A stretch of 64,000 nt of DNA from Apricaphanius iberus (GCA_028564705.1 JAPXFQ010002822.1:2279501-2343500); one strand, 5' to 3'; positions 45,201 to 55,169 are shown, counted from the stretch's first letter. Translations and numbers: made by a program. The notes: a model not told the origin generated them from the sequence alone.

Positions 45201-46785
45201 CAAGCTTACAATTTATCCTCCTACTCATTGAATTTTTCTACCCTTCCAAGCTGTGTGTGATGACATATTCGGTGTAGCATTAATCCTTTTGATGCACCTA
45301 CGCTGCGCTGCTTGGAGATTATTAGCGTATATCACATTTGGCTTTAGTGCACAGAGTTGACAAGGCTTTGGAGAAAAACAAAAGATCTCAAATACAGCAC
45401 ATGGAAAACAATTTAACAGTAGACACAAGTTGATATTTGTTGGTGAAGAAACACACTTTATGTCAGTGGTAACATTTTTGGATTTTGGTGATACTAAATT
45501 GAATGTGAAACTTTTAAATTAAGTGATGATTCGTTATTTTATCATATCCTGTTAAGATTAGGTTTTACATGGAAAAATTTGGGATTTCAGTAGGGGCTTA
45601 AAATTATCTTTACCTGAGATTTTGTATTATTGAATGGTGTAATTCTTACTAAGCAAGAACCAAAAGGTTTTGACCCTATGTAATGTCAGAGAATTAGAAG
45701 AAAAATATTATGCTTATCCACAATATGTAAACATATAGATTTAGTAATGGACTCAAGGGGACCCAACTCCCCAAGGGAACTGGATGTAGAGACTGCTTTC
45801 TCCCATATTTGTTTTCATCTACTTCTCTACAATAAAACTGCCAGCATTACAATATTTGTTTTCTGTGAAATCTAGAAATATAGGAGCACATGGCACAGGC
45901 ATTATTTTTTTTACAGAAACAAAAAACAAAAAAAAAACATGGGTTGCATTATTACTGGCGGGGTTATATTCAAGTACCTGAGGAGAGCAGAAAATAATGC
46001 CCTCAGCAGTGTGCTAAAGCCTTTTAAAGTCGAAAAATTTTTAATGCTCAAGATTGCTCTTGTCTCATAAATTACATTACTTTCTGCTGTTGTGATGCCA
46101 AATCTGATTCATGCAAATTATCAAAACATGCTTTTTACCCAACCTCTCTGACTTACCCTAAGAGGTTTTATTTCTAGCTAATATCCTTTTCCTGTTTCCA
46201 TGCTTATCCTGCAACAGGAAATATTGCTAGATTGTGTAACCAAAACACTATTCTATGAAAATAACCCCAAAAGAAGTGACCATGCTTCTGAAAAAGTACA
46301 AAAATGCTAAGTTTATAATTATTAGAATATATTGTAACTATGTAGGTGCAGTTATGTATATTATGTAAAGCAACACCCTTAAAGCTTCTCTATTAAAATG
46401 TGTTACAAAGAGTTTTATTTTTTTTATAATGCATCTGCTTGATCATCATGGCTCAACCATTCCCTGTATGATTATTAAAGGAGGACCACTAGCACAGCAA
46501 AATATTTTAAAAGTACCTAAAAAAGCTATTTTAAAAAGTGGTCCTCGGTTTCCTGAGAGCTGCAGATTTTGCTTGAGCCTGGTCTGATTCAAAAAGTGAA
46601 CTTAGCCCTTCTGTCAGGTGTTTAAAAACAGCAGTTATCAAACCAAACCATAAAATCTTTATTATAAACAGCTATGGTTGTAATTCAAATAGTATGAATG
46701 CTGTTCAAACGATGGGGCCTGAGAATCACAAAGCAGCAATCCGAAAATAGATTCACCAATACACAGCATTGAGCATCTTACATTA
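42239..46785. other. 4.5 kb without recognisable features
   Basis: No transposon ends, domain-like frames or structured RNA that I can support. The open frames here are short and of unremarkable composition. Confidence 0.45.
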
Positions 46786-47245
46786 AAAAATGAATTAGTT
46801 ATAGTTAACTACTTTTTCCAATAAGTAAATGAGTTAGTAACCAGTTACCAGACTGTAAAAGTAATTAGTTACTCAGCAAAGTAAATGTGACATTATATCT
46901 TTGTTCTATAATGCAGTTACATTCCATAACATCTTTAATGTCAAATATTTTTATAACAGATTGACAAATAAAATATTTATGCGGTGTGTCACGTTCCTCT
47001 GGTTTCGAACAACAGTTTATCAATATTTTGGGGTTACTTTGTTAATAGATATCACAGGTATTGATTTTATTTTCCGGGATGTATGGTGATTTATTAAAAA
47101 CAGAAACCTTAACTAAAAGCCTGACACCGCTGTGTGCCATTCAGCCACATTGTAGAGCCGCACTTTACATCTCCAGTAACAGTGTTGCAACGATAGGAAA
47201 GTAATTAATTAGATGACTCCATTACCTAAAAAAGAACGCAGTTAG
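46786..47245. repeat. GTTACT/AGTAAC-rich element, probable hAT relic
   Basis: The left end is rich in AATTAGTTATAGTTAACTAC, TTAGTAACCAGTTACC and AGTTACTCAG. The right end contains AAAGTAATTAATTAGATGAC, CATTACC and GCAGTTAGTAATGCC. Inverted TAACT-rich borders around an unrelated interior match a common teleost hAT MITE style. Limits are approximate. Confidence 0.5.
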
Positions 47246-47384
47246 TAATGCCAGTATACCTTAATGCTGTCACTTATTGTCACTTGTCACTTAAAAACCC
47301 ATGATACCCGTTATTACAATATGTATTTGTGGCAACCTCAGTCCAAGAGTGCATCTCAAGAATGCAACTGAACGAGAACACCTT

Positions 47385-47640
47385 GCGTGTGTGTGTGCTC
47401 CTGTCTAGACCTCAGACTGAGGACCATATTTAGTCTCTGGTTTTTAACCTATAAAGTAGGACGGTTTAATTCAGAGTGAGGATATTTTGCCTGGGCCTCA
47501 CTTTTGGTCACTTTTGCCGAGCTCTACTGGTTGGTTTTAGAGATATGCTCTGACTTAAGTTTTAGTTAGGCTTAGGGTTATGAATAGATCTGTAATGGTT
47601 AGGGTAAGGAAAAGTGTGTAGGTTAGGCATAGTACAGTCG
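47385..47640. repeat. Diverged GT-flanked GTTAGG repeat
   Basis: Begins with GTGTGTGTGTG and contains GGCTTAGGGTTATG and GGTTAGGGTAAGGAAA. It continues into an 'AATGAATGGAAGTCAATCAAGGTCCTCACTAC'-like end. It is built like the repeat at 30,935-31,245, with GGTCCTCA in place of GGTCCCCA-type motifs. Confidence 0.6.
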
Positions 47641-47689
47641 CTAAAATGAATGGAAGTCAATCAAGGTCCTCACTACTACAAGCAAAAAA

Positions 47690-48087
47690 AGAATTTGCAG
47701 CATTTGATATTGCTGACCATGATATAATATTGAAAGCACTGGCAGGCTGGGCCAGACTCTCTGGTATAGTACTTGGCTGGTTTGGATCTTACCTTATGAA
47801 AAGGAAGTTATTTGTGTCAATGTGTCACCGTAATTTTTATCAGAACAAACAGAAATCACATGTGGGGCCCCTCTTATTCAATATCTACATGTGGCTGCTC
47901 ACACAGATTAGAGCAACCAATGAAATTTGTTACTATAACTAGACAGATAATACATTAAAATGTATCCAGGTGACTTTGAACCTGTATAAACTGTGTAAAC
48001 AAATTCATGGATAGATGTGCCATAATTTTCTTCATCTGAACATAAACAAAACTAAAGTAATTTCTTTTTGACCTAAAGAGCAATAAC
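47690..48087 (+). pseudogene. L2-clade LINE reverse transcriptase, left part
   Basis: The plus strand encodes FDIADHDIILKAL, then LSGIVLGWFGSYLMKRKLFV. This corresponds to the L2 RT segment 'FDTVDHDILL...GLSGTVLNWFRSYLTGR'. SHVGPLLFNIYMWLL (canonical GPLLFNLYMLPL) follows. The ADD box region is decayed (YYN-stop, TDNTLK), and HLNINKTKVISF matches the 'LNTDKTEVLLI' motif after it. The coding sequence is cut at 48,087 by the 3.4 kb element and resumes after 51,500. Stops and small indels make it inactive. Confidence 0.82.
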
Positions 48088-48427
48088 GGTCCGTGTAACG
48101 CTTGTCAGTTCATTATTCAATTTGCAGCACCTCCTGCCGCAAATAGAAAATTGAGCAGTCGTTTCGTTTTTCATTTTTCACTCGTTCAGCCGCAAATAGA
48201 AAATTGAGCAGTCTTTTCGATTTTCACTTTGTCTGCTATAGTCGGCAAATGGCCCTATTCATTTATTATAAAAATATGTAATTGACCTTTTTTCATTTCA
48301 ATTTCGTCTTGGATTGTACCATTATGAGATGAGGTGAGACCGGGCGGTGCAAGTGAATGCACGCGCCGAAAGTGTCCGCGCGCTCATTGACGTTCTCAAT
48401 TGTTTATCTGGTGGCGGCCACGACCTG

Positions 48428-48520
48428 ATGGATTCACAGTTTAGTCTTCACAAAGGCATAAAACGCCTAAACATTTCTGCCCGGGACTTAAATCGCGACA
48501 GAATTGTGTTCATATTTCAG
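48428..48520 (+). CDS. Putative first exon of the 3.4 kb element (left arm)
   Basis: An ATG at 48,428 opens MDSQFSLHKGIKRLNISARD and reaches VFIFQ, followed by CAG|GTATGT, a strong 5' splice site at 48,521. The frame is also open upstream of the ATG for about 27 codons. The same exon, with few changes, lies inverted in the right arm (minus strand, ATG at 51,153, donor just before 51,060). Conservation in both arms fits coding sequence in the parent element but also follows simply from arm identity. I recognise no domain in this short piece. Confidence 0.35.
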
Positions 48521-48662
48521 GTATGTCAATTTAACAGAATTTGTTCCAATGTAGGCCTAATTTTGTGTTTAAGTTAGCAGATTCCCTTAACTTGGCTCAT
48601 CACGTGGCCATGGCAGTTTCCATAAATGTTTTCATGTGTTAATTGCTGTGTGTGTGTGTGGG

Positions 48663-48665
<3 letters not shown>

Positions 48666-48701
<36 letters not shown>
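48666..48701. repeat. 36-base G homopolymer after (GT)n
   Basis: A GT tract leads into GGGGGA and then 36 consecutive Gs. The mirrored site in the right arm has only short C runs, so the expansion is specific to the left arm. It could form G-quadruplexes or be a sequencing/assembly artefact. Confidence 0.9.
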
Positions 48702-48702
<1 letters not shown>

Positions 48703-49245
48703 TACGGTTGTCCACCCTATCAAATGCTGGGTTCAGTTGCAAAATATATGGTATTTGGGAAAAAACAAACTATTTTAAAATTCCAAGAATCAAAAGTTAA
48801 TAAAATTAAGCCCGCACCAGGCATATTCTCATGCGTTTTTCACCGCGGTCACGCCATCCCCGCTTCTCGCCATTAAAAAATGACATAGGCGTATATTCAA
48901 CTTATTACGGCAAGTCGGGTTTGACTGTGGCAGCAGCGGTGCATTCAAATGAACCTTCATATTATAACAGCAACAAAGAAAAAATGACAAAGACATGATA
49001 AGATTTGGTCCATGTTTCCTGTGGAAAATAACACATTATGAAACTGGTTCACTGCAGTATATTGGATTTATGACTTTTTAAAAACATAACAGTATCACAT
49101 TGACTCCTATGCAGGTGGCTTTTGAAATGGCTTCAAAATTAACTAACACAGTGTTTATCAGCAAATTTCATCGTCATGGGTTCAATCAAGGCATTTAAAG
49201 GATGCATGTGATAACTTTTGAATGTAATTTAAAATTTTACTGCAG

Positions 49246-49417
49246 AATTGCTAAGAGAATTGTAAATGATCAGTATGGCCTGACTCCAGTGCCAGGGACA
49301 GTGTCATATCCAGAGGTCAGGAGTGCATTTGATCTGGTAGAAGATTTATTAAATGCACCATATTGCATGTTGAGCCATTTATATTCAAGCTGTTGGTTAT
49401 CCTTTTTCATAAATTAA
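49246..49417 (+). CDS. Putative second exon of the 3.4 kb element (left arm)
   Basis: A 3' splice-like TTTTACTGCAG ends at 49,245, followed by an open frame with IAKRIVNDQYGLTPVPGTVS, then YPEVRSAFDLVEDLLN. A GT follows several possible donor positions after 49,316. In the right arm the homologous stretch has lost one base near GATCAGTATGG, shifting its frame. Function unknown. Confidence 0.3.
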
Positions 49418-49556
49418 ATTTGCATAATGAGAGTGTAACAACACAGTAACAGCGAACCTCTGCACTTCCCTTGAAAAATTATTGAAACTGTGATAATCTC
49501 AAATAAGGTTTATTTCCATTGTACAGTGCAAACCAGTCCATCTTGGATTTTGGCAG

Positions 49557-50026
49557 GTGGTTGACAGAAGTTTAAAAGTGTCCTTCTCATATCCTTCTCA
49601 AGAAAAGGGCACTCTTCTGGTCGGATTGTGCTGCATGTTTGCATTGTGCTGCACAATTTGTCATCTGAAGACCTGCAGTCCAGCTCCAGCAGTCAACAAG
49701 CAGCTGTGGCCTCTTTGCAGTGGCCTTCGCCTCAGTGCTGTGTGAGGGAATCTGGTCAGAAGAGTGCCATTTTCATGAGAAGGACACTGTACAGTGCCCT
49801 ACAGAGAAGACATGCACCAGAATTTCAGTACACCTTCAAACAGCCTGAACTGAAAGAAACACAGTGGAGGTGGATGTTCTGCATCTGCAGGACCTCACAC
49901 AGCTGCGAGGTGATGGTCCAGTGCAGCACCTGCAGTTTGTGGTACCACCCCAACTGTGTAGCTGTCCCCCTCACAGCGCTGACAACTGAAGAGGAAAAAT
50001 GAAATTGTGTGAAGTGGACAAATTAA
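49557..50026 (+). pseudogene. Core exon: Harbinger-like tail plus PHD finger, broken
   Basis: After a TTTTGGCAG acceptor-like site at about 49,557 the frame gives VVDRSLKVSFSYPSQEKG. After a one-base frame slip it gives GRIVLHVCIVLHNLSSED. This resembles the C-terminal 'KIVNACCVLHNIC' signature of PIF/Harbinger DDE transposases. Further on (49,870-49,999) is a PHD zinc finger: FCICRTSHSCEVMVQCSTC, then SLWYHPNCV. A TGA at 50,000 stands where the conserved PHD tryptophan is expected. The next codons read N-C-V-K-W, with a tryptophan in the place of the final cysteine. PHD fingers usually read histone H3 tails in the nucleus. This one is truncated and presumably dead. Confidence 0.6.
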
Positions 50027-50157
50027 AGAACACAAAAAGGTACAGTACACACCATTCTATGAATCTATACATTATTTATATGATTAACTTTGTTCTCATT
50101 CTCCCATTAGAGGGTTTTTGTTTTGTTTTTTGTTTTAACTTCTATCAACCACTATAT

Positions 50158-51493
50158 TCAATAATTTTTCAAGGGAAGTGCAGAGGTTCGCTGTTACTGT
50201 GTTGTTACACTCTCATTATGCAAATTTAATTTATGAAATAGGATAACCAACAGCTTGAATATAAATGGCTCAACATGCAATATGGTGCATTTAATAAATC
50301 TTCTACCAGATCAAATGCACTCCTGACCTCTGGATATGACACTGTCCCTGGCACTGGAGTCAGCCATACTGATCATTTAATTCTTTAGCAATTCTGCAGT
50401 AAAATTACATCAAAAGTATAACATGCATCCTTTAATGCCTGTTGAACCACATGAGGGTGAAATTTGCTGATAACACTGTGTTTAGTTAATTTTGAAGCCA
50501 TTTCAAAAGCCACCTGCATAGGAGTCAATGTGATACTGTTATGTTTTTAAAAAGTCATAAATCCAATATACTGCAGTGAAGCAGTTTCATAATGTGTTAT
50601 TTTCCACAGGAAACATGGACCAAATCTAATCATGTCTTTGTCATTTTTTCGTTGTTGCTGTTATAATATGAAGGTTCATTTGAATGCACCGCTGCTGCCA
50701 CAGTCAAACCCGACTTGCCGTAATAAGTTGAATATACGCCTATGTCATTTTTTAATGGCGAGAAGTGGGGATGGCGTGACCGCGGTGAAAAACGCACGAG
50801 AATATGCCTGGTGCGGGCTTAATTTTATTAACTTTTGCATTCTTGAATTTTAAAATAGTTTAGTTTTTTCCCCAAACCATATGCAACCTGAACCCTCACA
50901 CCCCCTTACCCAACGTATCCCACCCCCCCACACAGCAATTAACACATGAAAACATTTATGGAAACTGCCATGGCCACGTGATGAGCCAAGTTAAGGGAAT
51001 CTGCTAACTTAAACACAAAATTAGGCCTACATTGGAACAAATTCTGTTAAATTCACATACCTGAAATATGAACACAATTCTGTCGCGATTTAAGTCCCGG
51101 GCAGAAATGTTTAGGCGTTTTATGCCTTTGTGAAGACTAAACTGTGAATCCATCAGATCGTGGCCGCCACCAGATAAACAATTGAGAACGTCAATGAGCG
51201 CGCGGAAACTTTCGGCGCGTGCATTCACTTGCACCGCCCGGTCTCACCTCATCTCATAATGGTACAATCCAAGACGAAATTGAAATGAAAAAAGGTAAAT
51301 TACATATTTTTATAATAAATGAATAGGGCCATTTGCCGACTATAGCAGACACAGTGAAAATCGAAAAGACTGCTCAATTTTCTATTTGCGGCTGAACGAG
51401 TGAAAAATGAAAAACGAAACGACTGCTCAATTTTCTATTTGCGGCAGGAGGTGCTGCAAATTGAATAATGAACTGACAAGCGTTACACGGACC
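50158..51493. repeat. Right inverted arm of the 3.4 kb element
   Basis: Reverse complement of 48,088-49,486 with scattered substitutions and small indels. It carries the minus-strand copies of both putative exons and ends CGTTACACGGACC at 51,493, followed by AATAAC. Confidence 0.92.
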
Positions 51494-51499
51494 AATAAC

Positions 51500-52015
51500 C
51501 AAGGTTCAGCAACAGCTTCAGTTAATATGGTAAGAAACCACAAATTAAACTCTTAAAAAAGAAAACCTCAGATTTGCAATAAAATATAATAAAAAATATG
51601 TATGTCAAGTGGTTCCACACAACCTTTCTAAGTAACTGATAAGATACTTGGTTACAAGTTACAAGTAACCAAGTAACTTAGTTACCTAAAGCAGTTGGGT
51701 GGAACCACTTGACATGACATTTTTAGGTACATATCTGTCACAAATGACCAATTATCTTAAGTTATTTAAAGCAGTTGTGTGGAACTACATGACATAACAG
51801 TTTTAAGTAAATCTCAGGTGCTCTTTTTTTGAGTACAGGCCCGACATCTGGGTGTAGTAATGCACTCAGACCAGAACCATCAGGGTCACATAAAGGCAAT
51901 CAAAAAGTGTGCATTCTCTCGCCTAAAGGACTAAGACTACAGGACTACTGTCACAACAGCACGTCAAGAAACGTATCCATGTTTTCAGATTGATTACTGC
52001 CATTAAAAAAAGGAA
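51500..52015 (+). pseudogene. L2-clade LINE, right part, further interrupted
   Basis: After the AATAAC duplication, L2-like coding resumes. The clearest stretch at 51,840-52,000 reads RHLGVVMHSDQNHQGHIKAI followed by KKCAFSRLKD. This matches 'RNLGVVMHSDL...HIKAITKSAFFHLRNI', which lies downstream of the RT domain in L2 elements. It ends with FQIDYC (canonical SRLDYC) near 52,000. A palindromic repeat at about 51,590-51,830 interrupts it, and a related repeat follows at 52,015-52,140. Confidence 0.75.
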
Positions 52016-52140
52016 AACCTCATATTTACTTAAAAATGTTATGTCTATTTGGTCACTTATTAAGTAACCAAATATCTTTACAGTTACTTAAAGCATATGC
52101 ATGGAACCACCTGAGATAACATTCTTAAGTGAATATTTAT
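51590..52140. repeat. Palindromic GTTACTT repeat, two related blocks
   Basis: TGTCAAGTGGTTCCACACAAC at 51,603-51,623 is mirrored by GTTGGGTGGAACCACTTGACA at 51,694-51,714, with nested TTACTTGGTTACAAGTTAC and GTAACCAAGTAAC dyads between. Further copies of the right-hand half occur at about 51,768-51,800 and in diverged form at 52,080-52,130. This is a hairpin-forming MITE-like family inserted in the L2 remnant. Confidence 0.75.
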
Positions 52141-52144
52141 GAAT

Positions 52145-52510
52145 TCACCATGGAGAGGGCATTTGGCACACTTTTGGCACCTTTTGACCTTAAGTTAGAA
52201 AACAATGTGCAAAATACTTAGTTTTTTGCTTTTTTGTTGTCAAATTTAGTGTAGATAATTGTAATAATTCATGCTTTAGACCCACATTGTGTTAGGGTTA
52301 CCTTTTGGGTCACCTTTTCAACAACATGCAGTAACATGCAATAACAGCATGTATTCTTAAAAATATATAGGGGGACATAAAATTTAATCTTTTTCAGTGT
52401 ACTGAAAATCATATTACTTGGTAACTATTGCACTCAGACATATCACTGTTCTCTGAGAAATTTCAGTGTTTCCTTTTCAAAGCGACATCAGTCATGTTTT
52501 TACTAAAAAT
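52145..52510. other. Unrecognised AT-rich DNA
   Basis: Possibly the decayed L2 3' region. Nothing supported. Confidence 0.35.
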
Positions 52511-52511
52511 G

Positions 52512-53290
52512 TTATGATCCGTCTCTGTCTGCGTCCTTCATTCCTTCCTGTTGGTTTCTTCCCCATCTGTCTGTGTTAATTATTCCTAGTGTGTTTCACT
52601 TGTTGTCCTATCAGTCCTCCCTGTGTTCTCCCCCTCTCCCAGGTGTTCTCTATTCGTTAATTGCCCTTACCTCAAATCAAATCAAACTTTATTTATAAAG
52701 CTCTTTTCAAACACAGTTTCTCAAAGTGCTTTACAGATCCACAACCCCCCATTCAAAAACCAAAAATCATCAACTCAACTACACCCCCTCCCAACCCATC
52801 AGCACATCACACACACACTTAAAAGCAACAAAAACAGCGGGATGAGTACAGATGAGCCGGGAAACGCCATCATGGGAGCCATCCACATTGGCAGCAGCAG
52901 ATCAGCAGCAGCAGCCAAGGCACTGACCCAGGGCGCCCAGAGGAGGGAGGGCTGGCACCTCCACCCAAGCACTACCTGGGGGGCTAACAGGCAGCCACAG
53001 CCGACCACCGCCCCTGATGCAGGGGGCCCTCAGAGAGGAAACACTGGAAGGAAATAAATAAAAGATGTAAAATAACTTAAAATATAAAGTGTATAAAATA
53101 TGAATTGTAAAACAATAAGTGTAAATATACCTTCCTTTGTCTGTCTGTCTTTGTCGGGTTGTTGTCATTGTCATCCCTGAGTTCGTCTCGTCAGCTTCCT
53201 CAGTTGGTTTTGGACTATTAAATAAACATGGGCCGCAAGAGCTCTAAACACCGCTCTGCATCTGGGTCCACCTTTAACCGAACCCTGACA
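52512..53290 (+). repeat. T/C-rich teleost repeat split by a LINE tail
   Basis: Starts with CGTCTCTGTCTGCGTCCTTC and resumes after an insertion with CCTTTGTCTGTCTGTCTTTG. It ends GCATCTGGGTCCACCTTTAA, then CCCTGACA. Elements ending in '(T)TTGGGTCC...CTGACA' with pyrimidine-rich bodies are abundant in fish genomes. The phrase matches the inverted edge at 32,140. Class unknown (possibly LTR-like or a DNA element). Confidence 0.5.
52672..53050 (-). mobile_element. LINE-type 3' UTR, minus strand, with (TTGAT)n tail
   Basis: On the minus strand this reads CTGTAAAGCACTTTGAGAAA, then AAGAGCTTTATAAATAAAGT and TTGATTTGATTTGA. This is a typical fish retroposon 3' end, inserted in the T/C-rich repeat. 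Its 5' part contains CAGCAGCAG-like runs and a GCCCCCTGCATCAGGGGC palindrome. No protein-coding part is attached. Confidence 0.7.
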
Positions 53291-53349
53291 AAAAAGTGGT
53301 TCAAAAGCAGCTATAATTTTAATTTCAATTTGGCTATGCATTTTTAAAC

Positions 53350-54943
53350 ATTTAGGGCCTGAGTTATCAACGCTTTGCACTTAAAACCAGCCTTGCTTGT
53401 TGGAACACACAATCTTGTCAGATGTTTCATATGTCAGTGCTGTGTTTAATGAGCTCCTGTTCTGATGCCGCCATACATAGAATGTTTGTTTATTGAATAG
53501 TATCTTATTCATACTGTAAAATACAAATACAAAATAGTATGAATAGTATAGTGTTCAAGCGTGTTAAGACCAACTTATATAAGTAAGATTAATTTGCTTC
53601 GCAGCCTTGCAAAAACAGCCTGTAGCTGATATACTAACATGGTGCAGAGAGCATTGCGCCCGTTAAATCAAGACCAAAACAGACGCAATCCATTTAGCAC
53701 TTTTCCGCAAGCTGAATATGTGATATGGGCTTTTCTATCAGAAAACACAAAATATTAGGATAATAAAGTAAATAAGTAGGCTTTCCAGGTGCAGTGTAAT
53801 TCACTTAACATCAAAATGTTTGCGTGGGCTATTTTAGCGTCTATTTTTACCACTTCTGAAAGGCATGTCTTAAATTTGTGCCACCACATTCAACATAAGT
53901 TTATTATCGACAAAAAAAATATTTTATTCACACACAATAGAACCTAATAGTAATTACTTTTAATGGGAATGAGCCTGACAGTTATGTAGGTATTTCTCTT
54001 TTTTCCTCCACAGACGCATCGCAACTCTTTCAGCGCGTCTGCATCTGCTAAAACAACAAACAAAAAAAAGAACAGTTGGGAGACGGAGTGTGCACTGCAA
54101 AGACTAATGGGTAATATGTTCGTGTTAATTGTAGAAGTTCTCCGTTGTACTTTAAAGTTTGTGTTCCAAATGTAGTCGTGCTCCTTAGTCTTTGTTTGAG
54201 GAATGTTTATGTCAATGTTTGGTGGTTATTGTCCGCGCACCATCATTGAAATGGCGGTGCATGGGAGTCTCGTGTTTGCCTTGAGTGACAAGTGGCTCTT
54301 CTGTTACTCCTTGGTCATGCAAGAGCTGTAAACCACAGTACTGTCCTTAAAATCATGTGGATCATGAATGCCTGAAGTAAAGGTGTGCTTTTCATTGTGG
54401 TAACTTATTCATGGGCAGAGTCATGCATTGAATTATTCTTGCTCCTGAATACAAATGTTTATTCAAGGATTTGTAAAAAACATGTTTTGTGCTTTTCCAA
54501 ATACCGTGTTTGGGTTTGGCTCCACCCCCAACAACACATAAAATGAATTACAAACAAACAATAAATTTAATTCACAACTTTATAGCCTAATAGTAATTAA
54601 CTGTGTAACACCATATTCTTGATATGTACAGTATGTTCTTTTTTGACGCATCATGAATCCATGTGCATATTCCTGCTCTCTCTAGCCTTAGCCCAGTTTA
54701 CAGCAGCCCCTGCAAAGTCCTCACTTGAATACTGCTTATTGCTCCTCTTATGAATTGCTCACGTAATCTTAGTAGAATACCTGCAAATGAAGGACAACCC
54801 ACTGTCACACATGTTTAGCGCGGCACGAAATTTTGCGGTAATTATTAGGAATCTCAGGCCCTTGTGGTGAAAGTTGCAGGAATGTTTTTTTAAAATATAT
54901 ATTTTTTAAAATATAAACAATACAGGATGCTCATACTATAATG
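53350..54943 (+). mobile_element. Unnamed dispersed element, copy A
   Basis: Begins AGGGCCTGAGTTATCAACGC and, after a 205-bp insertion, continues with CTGTAGCTGATATACTAAC, GGTGCAGAGAGC, TTTAGCACTTTT and ACACAAAATATT. A later block has ACATTCAACATAAGTTTATT and CACACACAATAGAACCTAAT. The right part has TTATGAATTGCTCACGTAAT and CTGCAAATGAAGGACAACC. All of these blocks recur in order in copies B (55.2-56.2 kb) and/or C (60.4-60.8 kb). No transposase is seen. Shared 'GATTTACTAA' motifs suggest a non-autonomous DNA transposon. Confidence 0.65.
53393..53597 (+). repeat. 205-bp repeat, copy 1 (of an inverted pair)
   Basis: Runs from TTGCTTGTTGGAACACAC to GTAAGATTAATTTGC and matches 54,944-55,148 in reverse complement at 204 of 205 positions by my reading. 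CAGCCTTGC occurs at 53,388-53,396 and again at 53,602-53,610, which could be a 9-bp target duplication for this copy. Confidence 0.9.
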
Positions 54944-55148
54944 GCAAATTAATCTTACTTATATAAGTTGGTCTTAACACGCTTGAACACTATACTATTC
55001 ATACTATTTTGTATTTGTATTTTACAGTATGAATAAGATACTATTCAATAAACAAACATTCTATGTATGGCGGCATCAGAACAGGAGCTCATTAAACACA
55101 GCACTGACATATCAAACATCTGACAAGATTGTGTGTTCCAACAAGCAA
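54944..55148 (-). repeat. 205-bp repeat, copy 2 (inverted)
   Basis: Inverse of 53,393-53,597 with one difference. It lies between the end of copy A and the start of copy B of the dispersed element. No clear duplication flanks it. Confidence 0.9.
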
Positions 55149-55169
55149 AAACCCCAATCCCTCACATTT

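Larger units (their letters stand above)
48088..49486. repeat. Left inverted arm of the 3.4 kb element
   Basis: Matches 50,158-51,493 in reverse complement nearly throughout. The length difference comes largely from a (GT)n plus 36-base G run at 48,647-48,701 that is a short C-rich, non-homopolymeric stretch in the right arm. Near its outer end are two copies of GCCGCAAATAGAAAATTGAG (48,139 and 48,190 area). The inner end stops at ATTGAA, 49,486. Confidence 0.92.
48088..51493. mobile_element. 3.4 kb long-inverted-arm transposon, unassigned, with PHD core
   Basis: The element begins GGTCCGTGTAACGCTTGTCA and ends with its inverse. It is directly flanked by AATAAC on both sides (48,082-48,087 and 51,494-51,499). 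Its arms (48,088-49,486 and 50,158-51,493) are near-identical inverted copies of 1.40 and 1.34 kb around a 671-bp core. It sits inside an L2 RT frame that continues on both sides, which confirms insertion. Each arm holds the same putative exons pointing inward, and the core encodes a transposase-like end plus a PHD finger. A 6-bp duplication fits neither Tc1, hAT nor Harbinger; IS3EU or Dada-type elements are possible by duplication length only. Confidence 0.85.

Noticed and set aside
48088..51493. Simple assembly palindrome
   Set aside because: Arms differ by substitutions and indels (for example the G run), and both ends share the AATAAC flank within an interrupted L2 frame. This favours a real insertion, though read-level proof is needed.
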